From: Adhaeribacter aerolatus
GTDB lineage: Bacteria; Bacteroidota; Bacteroidia; Cytophagales; Hymenobacteraceae
Direction of reading: 5' to 3'
DNA: 64,000 bases
Assembly: GCF_007991635.1 (NCBI RefSeq)
Contig: NZ_BJYS01000031.1
Span: 1 to 64,000 of the forward strand
Part shown: positions 7,802 through 15,542 of the stretch, one piece after another
How the letters are laid out: each line of letters begins with the position of its first letter
How positions within the stretch are numbered: position 1 is the stretch's first letter
Position numbers and translations under genes: made by a program
Notes under the pieces: generated by a model
Told to the model about the DNA's origin: nothing
What the model saw: the letters and a program-made list of their open reading frames with translations, nothing else
The model's database searches: none

Positions 7802-10096
7802 ATGAAAAATATATTCATGAGCATCCTGCTGGTGCTGATGTTCAGCGTTGTTACCTATGCCCAGATGCCGGTAAAAGGCCAGGTGGTTGATGCTTTAACC
7901 AAAGAAGCATTGCCTGGTGTTAACTTACGCTTTGCCGGTTCGCCGGCGGGTGGCACTTCCAACGCCGATGGCAGCTTTGCCTTATCGGCCACTTCTCCGG
8001 GCGATTCTATTACGGTGTCTTTTATTGGGTATAACAGCCAGAAGGTGGCGGTAAAGCGCGATATGCTTTTAATTCAGCTTCATCCGGCTTTCAGTGAGTT
8101 AAACCAGGTAATTGTATCGGCTAGCCGCGAGGCACAGAGTCGCACCGAAGCACCCATTGCCATCAGCACTATTTCTAAACAGGTACTACTCGAAACCAAG
8201 GCCGTAACCCTGGACCAGGTATTAAATAAAGTAAGCGGCGTTTACATGGTGAACCTGGGCAACGAGCAGCATACCATGGCCATCCGGCAACCCATTGGGT
8301 ACCGCAGTCTTTTTCTGTACCTCGAAGACGGCATTCCGATCCGGCCAACCGGCGACTTTAACCACAATGCCCTGATTGAAATAAACATGGCGGCCCTGAA
8401 AACCATGGAAATAATCCGGGGTCCCTCTTCCTCGCTTTACGGCAGCGAAGCCATTGGCGGCGCAATAAATTTTATTACGCAGGCTCCTTCCCAAATATTA
8501 ACCGCCAAATTACAAGCCGAAAGCAGTAACCTGGGTTACAAAAGAACCGACTTCGCGGTTTCGAACACCTTTGGAAAATTGGGAATATTTGCCGGCGGCT
8601 ATTACGCCAACCAGCGTAATGGTATCATCAGCCACAGCGATTTTAATAAATTGGCCTTTACCCTGCGGGGCGATTATAATATTAGCGATAAAAGCAAGCT
8701 CATTACTACCGCCAGCTTAATCGACTACCACACCGACCAGACCGGTGGCCTGGACAGCACCAAGTTTTACGGAAAAAAATACGAAAGCCTGCAAACCTTT
8801 ACTTATCGCAAAGTAAATGCGCTGCGGGTCCGGAGCACGCTCGATCACCAATGGAATGCCAAGAATAATACCACGGTAAATGCATTTTTCCGGCGCAATG
8901 CCATTGGCCAGAACCCGTTTTATGCCATAAGAAATATGGCCGGCAACGCTGCTAAAGCCAGCGGCGAAATGAACACCGATGCTTTTAAAAGTTACGGGTT
9001 AGTAGCGCAACACAAAAAAGACTTTAATTTTCTGGATGCCCGCATCATCGGCGGCCTCAGCCTGGATTACAGCCCCGCCACTTACGAAGCTTATTTTATA
9101 AACATAGATCGGAACCAGGCCGGCGTATACACCAATTTTACCCGTACCGATTCGCTGCTAACCGATTATTCGGTAAACCTGCTGAACACGGCTGCTTACG
9201 GACAACTGGAAATATCGCCGTTGCCGAAGGCCAAAGTAGTAGCGGCGCTGCGTTACGATCGGCTGGATTTCAATTTCGATAATAAATTAACCCCCAATGC
9301 TTTTACCGGCGCCCCCGATGAACGGAATAATTTTACAAGTTTATCGCCCAAATTGGGTTTTACCTATTTCATAAACACCAACATGGGTACGTATGCCAAC
9401 TACAGCGTGGGTTTTGCGCCGCCCCAAATTACCGATTTGTACCGGGGGGTGAAAGTACCGACTTTAAAGCCATCTACCTATGGCAATTACGAAGCCGGTG
9501 GCTGGCTCAGCTTTAACCAGAACAAAGGCTACCTGGATGTGAGTATTTACCAGCTTAACGGCACCAACGAAATCATTTCGGTGCGTTTGCCCGACGGCTC
9601 CTACCAAAACCAGAATGCCGGTAAAACCAAACACCAGGGCGTAGAATATACCCTAAAATATGCGCCTGTTAAAAGCCTGAACCTGCGGATAAGCGGCACC
9701 AACGCCCGCCACGTTTTTACCGATTATGTGGAAAGAGGCAATATTTATAACCATAACGAAATGGCTACCGCGCCGCGGTTTATTTCGAACTCCGAAGTTA
9801 CCTACAAACCCGATTTTTTACCGGGCCTGCGCCTGGGTCTGGAATGGCAGCACCTGGGCAAATATTACATGGATGCCGGCAACACCGAATATTACGAAGG
9901 TTATAACTTGTTTAACTTCCGGACCGGCTATACCATAAAAGGCGTTGAAGTTTGGCTGAATGCCCTGAACCTGACAGATAAGCTATATGCCACCACCGTA
10001 GATAAATTTAGTTACGGCAAAAGTTACCGCCAGGGCATACCCCGCACCTTTAACCTCGGCATTGCCTATAATTTTTCGGCCAAAGCCCCGCAATAA
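7802..10096 (+). CDS. TonB-dependent outer-membrane receptor
   Basis: A 764-residue outer-membrane active-transport receptor. Order of parts: signal peptide 1-20; carboxypeptidase-regulatory-like domain about 23-100 (VKGQVVDALTKEALPGVNLRF); plug domain about 105-225, including the IIRGPSSSLYGSEAIGGAINFIT signature region near 205-227; then a 22-strand-type barrel ending in an aromatic-rich terminal strand (TFNLGIAYNF). The length is at the short end for carbohydrate SusC proteins and no SusD follows. Together with the Cys-motif protein before it and the Asp-box lipoprotein after it, this suggests a metal or metal-complex substrate. The precise ligand cannot be read from the sequence. Confidence 0.9.
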   Translation: MKNIFMSILLVLMFSVVTYAQMPVKGQVVDALTKEALPGVNLRFAGSPAGGTSNADGSFALSATSPGDSITVSFIGYNSQKVAVKRDMLLIQLHPAFSELNQVIVSASREAQSRTEAPIAISTISKQVLLETKAVTLDQVLNKVSGVYMVNLGNEQHTMAIRQPIGYRSLFLYLEDGIPIRPTGDFNHNALIEINMAALKTMEIIRGPSSSLYGSEAIGGAINFITQAPSQILTAKLQAESSNLGYKRTDFAVSNTFGKLGIFAGGYYANQRNGIISHSDFNKLAFTLRGDYNISDKSKLITTASLIDYHTDQTGGLDSTKFYGKKYESLQTFTYRKVNALRVRSTLDHQWNAKNNTTVNAFFRRNAIGQNPFYAIRNMAGNAAKASGEMNTDAFKSYGLVAQHKKDFNFLDARIIGGLSLDYSPATYEAYFINIDRNQAGVYTNFTRTDSLLTDYSVNLLNTAAYGQLEISPLPKAKVVAALRYDRLDFNFDNKLTPNAFTGAPDERNNFTSLSPKLGFTYFINTNMGTYANYSVGFAPPQITDLYRGVKVPTLKPSTYGNYEAGGWLSFNQNKGYLDVSIYQLNGTNEIISVRLPDGSYQNQNAGKTKHQGVEYTLKYAPVKSLNLRISGTNARHVFTDYVERGNIYNHNEMATAPRFISNSEVTYKPDFLPGLRLGLEWQHLGKYYMDAGNTEYYEGYNLFNFRTGYTIKGVEVWLNALNLTDKLYATTVDKFSYGKSYRQGIPRTFNLGIAYNFSAKAPQ

Positions 10097-10144
10097 CTTA
10101 CATAAAGGCTTTTTTGGTTTTAACTTTTGCCATTTTGCTCCGAT

Positions 10145-11374
10145 ATGAAACCCTTTTTAAAATATTCTTTTTTCGTTCTTCTCAGCGTTTATGTTTTGGG
10201 TTGTATTCAAAGGCCCCAACCCCAGGAGCCGGCCGCAGCCAGCATATCTTCGCCAGGATTAAAAAGCGCCTGCCCCTACTTAACGTTGGATAACGAAGGC
10301 CGGGCCGTGCTTTGCTGGGTGCAGGCCCAGGATACGGCCGATAATTTTTTAATGGCTTATGCGGTGTCGCCGGACGGAGGCAAAACTTTTAACAAAACCA
10401 GATTTATTCCCACTACCGCCGGCGTATACCCGCACGACGAAAATCTATCGAAAATACTTTTCCGGAAAAACGGCGACATTATAGCTATGTTCGCCGTGAG
10501 CAATCCGAATCCCGAAAACGACTACGCCGGGTTGGTAAAGTACACGCAGTCTTTTGATGGTGGCAAAACCTGGACCGCTGCCAAACAAATAGCCGAAGAT
10601 ATAACCGGCAGCATAGATGAACGCTATTTTGATATGACATTATTACCCAACGGCGAAGTAGCGGCTATCTGGCTCGACTCCCGGAAAGAAATGCCCGCCG
10701 AAGGCTCCTCTTTGTACTACGCCAGCACCCAGGGCCGCGCAGGATTTAAGAACGAGAAAATAATAGACCGGCAGCTTTGCCAGTGCTGCCGCACCAAATT
10801 ATTTGTAGATGAAGCCGGCAATCTGCATGCCGTTTACCGGGCTATTCTCAACGGCACTGTCCGCGACATGATGCACCTGGTATCGGGTGATAATGGTAAA
10901 AGCTTTTCAAAACCCGAACGTATCAGCGCCGATAACTGGGCCATAGACGGCTGTCCGCATACCGGTCCGGCCATGACTGCTACAGGCACCGGCCTGCATT
11001 TTGTGTGGTATACCATGGGCGGCGGCAGCGGGGTTTATTATTGTCGCAAACCCAATAACCAAGGCTTCTCCCAACGCGAAACCGTCAGCAATTTGCCTTC
11101 GGCCCGGCACCCCCAGCTTTGCACCATAAAAAACGGAGAACTGGTTATCGTGTGGGATGAGCAGGCGCAGCAGGCCGGTAACCTGAATAACCGCATTGGT
11201 CTGCAAATCCGCGACAACAATGGACAAATTACCCAGAATACGCATCTTTCTCCGGATAGTATTTCGGCCACGCACCCGGTAATTATAAAAGTAGCCGAAT
11301 CGGCAGTACTGGTAGCTTATACCAACAAATCTGCCAAAGACAGCCAGGTATGGTACAAACACATTAATCTGTAA
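10145..11374 (+). CDS. Asp-box beta-propeller lipoprotein with C-x-C-C motif
   Basis: The frame is open from a TTG at 10127, but ATG 10145 gives a proper lipoprotein signal (MKPFLKYSFFVLLSVYVLGC, lipid Cys20). The 409-residue product has three Asp-box repeats (SPDGGKTF, SFDGGKTW, SGDNGKSF), the hallmark of sialidase/BNR propellers. The usual sialidase arginine triad and catalytic Tyr/Glu are not evident. A striking Cys212-x-Cys214-Cys215 motif (RQLCQCCRTK) sits in the middle, with more Cys in CPH and YYCRK near 270-300. Automatic annotation would say exo-alpha-sialidase. The cluster position, directly behind a TonB receptor with a 48-base gap, suggests instead a surface or periplasmic metal-binding partner. 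That function is inference. Confidence 0.75.
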   Translation: MKPFLKYSFFVLLSVYVLGCIQRPQPQEPAAASISSPGLKSACPYLTLDNEGRAVLCWVQAQDTADNFLMAYAVSPDGGKTFNKTRFIPTTAGVYPHDENLSKILFRKNGDIIAMFAVSNPNPENDYAGLVKYTQSFDGGKTWTAAKQIAEDITGSIDERYFDMTLLPNGEVAAIWLDSRKEMPAEGSSLYYASTQGRAGFKNEKIIDRQLCQCCRTKLFVDEAGNLHAVYRAILNGTVRDMMHLVSGDNGKSFSKPERISADNWAIDGCPHTGPAMTATGTGLHFVWYTMGGGSGVYYCRKPNNQGFSQRETVSNLPSARHPQLCTIKNGELVIVWDEQAQQAGNLNNRIGLQIRDNNGQITQNTHLSPDSISATHPVIIKVAESAVLVAYTNKSAKDSQVWYKHINL

Positions 11375-11426
11375 ATCACTTCCACAATATTTATTCCGTC
11401 CTTGCTATAAATTATTTAGAAGAATT

Positions 11427-11457
11427 CTTGATAAGTAAATTTAGGCTTGTAGCTTTG
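11427..11457 (+). promoter_or_regulatory. Promoter of the siderophore-receptor gene
   Basis: CTTG at 11427-11430, a 19-base spacer, then TAGCTTTG at 11450-11457. This matches the Bacteroidota -33 TTTG / -7 TAnnTTTG promoter with normal spacing, 25 bases before the start at 11483. A palindromic AGAATTCT overlaps its upstream edge and could be a repressor site. Confidence 0.6.
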
Positions 11458-11482
11458 TGCTTATTTATAAAAATTCTAAATA

Positions 11483-13822
11483 ATGAAAGAATATTTACTG
11501 ACCTTCCATGTTGTTTGCTGTTTTAGTTTTTCGGTATTGGCTCAGGGTACCAATATTATCAGTGGCCAGGTTCTCGACGAAAAAGGTACACCTCTGGAAG
11601 GCAGTGTAGTCAGAATATTAAATTCTTCGATAGTAGCACCGGCTGCGAAGAACGGTGATTATAATATTTTCAACCTGCAAGACGGCACCTATACCCTACA
11701 GGCAAATGCAGTAGGCTACGAAACTGCCTCGGCCCAGGTAACGGTAAGCAACAATGCCAGCGTTACCCAGGTTTTTAATCTAAAACCCGGTTACAGCCAG
11801 TTAAACGAAGTTATTATTTCGTCGAGCCGCGCCAAAGAAACGTTAGGCGAAACACCCGTATCGGTTACCATTTTAAATTCCCGCGAAATTCAAACGCAGG
11901 CCAGTATTAACCCCAACCTCAGCAATATGCTTACGTGGGCGGTACCAGGGTTGGGCTTTGCGAATAATACTACTTCCAATGTGGGCCAGACCTTAAGAGG
12001 CCGTAACCTGCTGGTGTTAATCGATGGCATTCCGCAATCAACGCCGTTGCGGGCCGGCAGCCGCGATATCCGGAGCATCGACCCAGCTGTAATCGACCGC
12101 ATTGAAGTTATAAAAGGCTCGACCTCTATCTTCGGGAACGGAGCCGATGGTGGTTTAATTAACTACATTACCAAACGGCCCGAAACCGGTAAAAAATTCG
12201 GTTCAACCACTACCGTCGGCAGTACGGGCAATCTGGTGGGCATGAAAAACTCGTTGGGTGGCCGGTTTTCGCAGCAGTTTTACGGGCAGGTAAATAAAGT
12301 TGATTACATAGTTTCGGGCTTGTACGACAAAACCGGGGTGTTTAAAGATGCCGCCGGCGAAGTAATCTCGCCGTATTACGGCCTCGGCGAAACCAAAACG
12401 TATAACGGCTTCGCCAAAGTAGGTTACAACATCAACCCGGATCACCGTCTTGAAGTGATGTACAATTATTTCAGCTCCCGGCAGAATTCCGATTACATAG
12501 CCCAGGTTGGTAAATACGGCGAAACACCAACCATTGGGATAAAAGGCGAGGTACTGGGCGAAAAACAGGGCACCCGCTACAACCACAACGGCCGGCTGGC
12601 CTACACCGCCAAAGGTATTTTCGGAAAAACCGACTTGGAAGCCAATGCTTACTTCCAGAAATTTAAAACCATTTACGACTTTGTCGACTCTTTTTACGAA
12701 GGCGGCCAATCCGTAATAGAATCCGATAAAAAAGGCTTACGCGCTAATTTTATTACGCCCCTTACCCTGCCCAACGTAGATGCCACTATTACTTACGGCG
12801 TGGATATACTAAATGATATTACCGCCCAATCTCTGGTAGATGGCCGGGTGTGGGTGCCCGAGATGAATATGCAGAACCAGGCCCCGTATGCGCAACTAAA
12901 TACTACATTGTTTAACAATTTAGTATTTAAAGGCGGCGTGCGTTACGAAAATATTTCGATTGATGTGGACGATTACCGGACCCTGGCCACCGGTCCGAAT
13001 AATAAAGGTTCGATTGCGGTAAAAGGCGGCGAACTGAATTACAATGCTTTAACTTTTAATTCGGGTCTGCGCTACATCAAATACAATTATTTTAAACCAT
13101 ATGTGAGTTACTCCCAAGGGTTCTCGGTATTTGAACTGGGCCGCATTTTAAGAACCGCCAAAGAAAATACCATTCAACAGTTAAATCTTGAACCGGTAAT
13201 TGTAAACAACTACGAAGCCGGCTTTAATACCGATATTCAAAAACTTAATTTTGAAGCAGTATATTACCTAAGTACGTCGCGGCTGGGTGCCAATTTAGTA
13301 GAGCAGGATGGCATTTTTGTTACCCAACGCCTGCCCGAACGCATCCACGGCTACGAACTGGCCTTGAATTATAATGCGCTGTCGTTTTTATCGGTGGGCG
13401 GTAGCTACACTTTTGTAGAAGGCAAAACCGACAGCAACAACGATGGCGATACCCAGGACGGTGAAGACAAATATTTAAATTCTACCCGTATTGCACCGCC
13501 CAAACTTACATCCTACATCAAAATAACACCTTTAAAACCGCTCGATTTGCGGGTAGATTATATATTCTCCGGCACCCGCGACCGGTTTAATCCGGGTACC
13601 AATGGCCGCTATGCTTTCGGCGAAGGTAAGATAACTGGCTTTAATTTATTTAATCTAAGTTCGGCTTACCGCTTAAGCGAAACTACCCGCCTGAACCTGG
13701 GTATTGAGAACTTATTTAACACCCGTTACTACAACCCGGTGGCGCAGTTTTACGGTCGCGATAGAGATTATACCCGGGGCAATGGTATCCGGTACAATTT
13801 AAGCTTCACTTTTAGTTTATAA
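11483..13822 (+). CDS. TonB-dependent siderophore-type receptor
   Basis: A 779-residue outer-membrane receptor. Signal peptide 1-20; CarboxypepD-regulatory-like domain about 24-110 (ISGQVLDEKGTPLEGSVVRI); plug about 115-235 with RGRNLLVLIDGIPQS near 172 and the IEVIKGSTSIFGNGADGG region at about 208-226; barrel to the end (YNLSFTFSL). The plug and barrel style (ARPETGKK, NLFNTRYYNP near the end) is that of ferric-siderophore receptors (FhuA/FecA group). It has its own promoter, and the next gene is a PepSY membrane protein of the kind found with iron-siderophore reductases. That context supports iron uptake, but the siderophore is unknown. Confidence 0.9.
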   Translation: MKEYLLTFHVVCCFSFSVLAQGTNIISGQVLDEKGTPLEGSVVRILNSSIVAPAAKNGDYNIFNLQDGTYTLQANAVGYETASAQVTVSNNASVTQVFNLKPGYSQLNEVIISSSRAKETLGETPVSVTILNSREIQTQASINPNLSNMLTWAVPGLGFANNTTSNVGQTLRGRNLLVLIDGIPQSTPLRAGSRDIRSIDPAVIDRIEVIKGSTSIFGNGADGGLINYITKRPETGKKFGSTTTVGSTGNLVGMKNSLGGRFSQQFYGQVNKVDYIVSGLYDKTGVFKDAAGEVISPYYGLGETKTYNGFAKVGYNINPDHRLEVMYNYFSSRQNSDYIAQVGKYGETPTIGIKGEVLGEKQGTRYNHNGRLAYTAKGIFGKTDLEANAYFQKFKTIYDFVDSFYEGGQSVIESDKKGLRANFITPLTLPNVDATITYGVDILNDITAQSLVDGRVWVPEMNMQNQAPYAQLNTTLFNNLVFKGGVRYENISIDVDDYRTLATGPNNKGSIAVKGGELNYNALTFNSGLRYIKYNYFKPYVSYSQGFSVFELGRILRTAKENTIQQLNLEPVIVNNYEAGFNTDIQKLNFEAVYYLSTSRLGANLVEQDGIFVTQRLPERIHGYELALNYNALSFLSVGGSYTFVEGKTDSNNDGDTQDGEDKYLNSTRIAPPKLTSYIKITPLKPLDLRVDYIFSGTRDRFNPGTNGRYAFGEGKITGFNLFNLSSAYRLSETTRLNLGIENLFNTRYYNPVAQFYGRDRDYTRGNGIRYNLSFTFSL

Positions 13823-13832
13823 TATTTTAGCC

Positions 13833-13860
13833 AGCCGCTGCTGGTTCGGCAGCGGCTTTT
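13833..13860 (+). terminator. GC-rich hairpin between receptor and PepSY gene
   Basis: A 9-bp perfect stem (AGCCGCTGC / GCAGCGGCT) with a 7-nt loop is followed by TTTTA. It ends only about 8 bases before the downstream ATG at 13866, so it would reduce read-through and would overlap the ribosome-binding region of the next gene. Confidence 0.55.
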
Positions 13861-13865
13861 ACCTT

Positions 13866-14984
13866 ATGCGGAACCCCATCGGCAAAAAAGTTTACAAAAT
13901 ACACAAGTGGTGCGGCCTGCTGGCCGGACTATTCATTTTGGTGATGGGGCTTACCGGATCCGTACTGGTTTTTAACCACGAATTGGAAGCCTGGGAACAC
14001 CGCGCCTACTGGGAAGTAAATAACCAGGCACCCGTAAATATTGATAAAGCTTACCGCACTATCACCAGCCAATATCAGAACTGGGAAATCCGGCTGCAAC
14101 GCTTTTCAGATAATCCGCAGGAGACTCTAATATTCAGTTTACGCCGGCCAGAAGAGCGTTTAATGGTGTTCGCCCATCCAGCCAACGGCACTATTCTGAC
14201 CGCCTTAGATTCGCATAAAACCATTACCACCTGGCTCCTGACACTGCATTATTCATTACACGCTGATCTTACGGGTAAAATTCTGGTATTTATTACGGGC
14301 CTGATATTTCTGATTTCGCTCCTAACCGGCGTGATTACCTACCGGAAAGTGATCTTTAGAATGCTGTTATTCCGGGTAAGTTTCAGTCGTAAAACCAAAA
14401 GGTCTTTTGCTTCTTCGCTGCACCGGTTTGTGGGCGTATGGGCCTTGCTCCTGAATTTACTCATGGTTATCACGGGTGCCTGGATCAGCTACGGTATTAT
14501 GGTTAACGGGTTTAAAGCTGTTGGTGCCCCTAATAAGCCAATTGCCAGTCCGCCCCTGGCTATTTCCATTGATCAGGCTTTAAGCACTTTAAGAGAGCAG
14601 CATCCGGATTTCCAGCCAACCTACATGCGTTTCCCCAAAGCGGAAGACCAGCCATTAACCATTAACGGCTTTGTAACCGGACAGCCTTTTTACTACAGCC
14701 AATTTTATAATGCGGTTACTTTTGATGCAAAAACCGGTGCATTACTGGATGTTAAGTTAAACCCTGCCGCTGAAACCACTACCAAACTCGACAGCATCTC
14801 CCATTCTATTCATTTCCTGGAATTTGGCAATTGGTTAATTAAATTATTGTTCTGCTTTGTCGGTATCAGCGCGCCCCTGCTTTCGATTACCGGTTTCCTG
14901 CTCTGGAAGTGGAAAATAAAAGCGACCAAAGAAACCCACCAGCGCCTCCGGCCAGGTTCTCCCAAAATGGTGAGCGCAAAATAA
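13866..14984 (+). CDS. PepSY-associated TM protein (putative iron-siderophore reductase)
   Basis: A 372-residue inner-membrane protein with four transmembrane segments, at about 15-35, 138-160, 187-210 and 333-357, and two periplasmic PepSY-like domains. Conserved features include KIHKWCGLLAGLFILVMGLTGS at the N-terminus (His13), SLHRFVGVWALLLNL (His in TM3 start) and the Gly-rich TM turns. Family members are thought to reduce ferric siderophores or participate in heme-linked electron transfer, with His residues as ligands. It follows the siderophore receptor by 43 bases on the same strand, matching the usual pairing in Bacteroidota. Confidence 0.85.
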   Translation: MRNPIGKKVYKIHKWCGLLAGLFILVMGLTGSVLVFNHELEAWEHRAYWEVNNQAPVNIDKAYRTITSQYQNWEIRLQRFSDNPQETLIFSLRRPEERLMVFAHPANGTILTALDSHKTITTWLLTLHYSLHADLTGKILVFITGLIFLISLLTGVITYRKVIFRMLLFRVSFSRKTKRSFASSLHRFVGVWALLLNLLMVITGAWISYGIMVNGFKAVGAPNKPIASPPLAISIDQALSTLREQHPDFQPTYMRFPKAEDQPLTINGFVTGQPFYYSQFYNAVTFDAKTGALLDVKLNPAAETTTKLDSISHSIHFLEFGNWLIKLLFCFVGISAPLLSITGFLLWKWKIKATKETHQRLRPGSPKMVSAK

Positions 14985-15542
14985 AACTCCCACCATTAGC
15001 CTAGGTTGCTTTTCCTGAATTTATCTGAATAATATTCAGTTTTGTAAACCTTGCCGCTCTAAAAACCTGTGAGTTTTGAGAATGTCCGCCTTTATAAGTG
15101 CAGGCTCTAAACTATACCATTTCTCGTAAGGCTTAGTCCCTAGAAAATTCTGCATAAGCGTACGTAGGGAGTTTTATAACATCTGCTACTTAAAACAATC
15201 CGTTCTTCTAACTGAATGGTAGATGAGCCGACAGCCCTAACTTATTATTTCGCTGCCATATTTCTACTCCTGTAATATTCATTTATAGAACGCTCCTTTT
15301 TATCTTCCACTGCTTTGTGGAACTTGCTTATCAGTTTATTTCCCTGCTAATACTCATTGCTCAACTTACTAAAATTAATTTTTATACTGATAAACAGGAC
15401 ACTACAGGATAGTTCTAACCAGAATCATTAGTATATTACGTGAATGTGCAGTTGTATTTTAGACACTTTTAAATACATCTGGCGGTTCACCCATTATTTC
15501 TTTAATAAAGTTTCCATTTATTTATGAATTTAATTTACTCTT
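14985..15542. other. Long intergenic region upstream of susCD
   Basis: About 560 AT-rich bases with no open frame of interest. It must carry the promoter of the susCD operon, but I could not place a TTTG/TAnnTTTG pair. There is a partial match to the ACCTGTGAGGTTT-type repeat near 15065 (see 24256-24288). No terminator hairpin was recognised after the PepSY gene. Confidence 0.35.

Noticed and set aside
10145-11374. Simple annotation as an active exo-alpha-sialidase
   Set aside because: Asp boxes alone are not proof; the catalytic arginine set was not seen and the C-x-C-C motif is not a sialidase feature.
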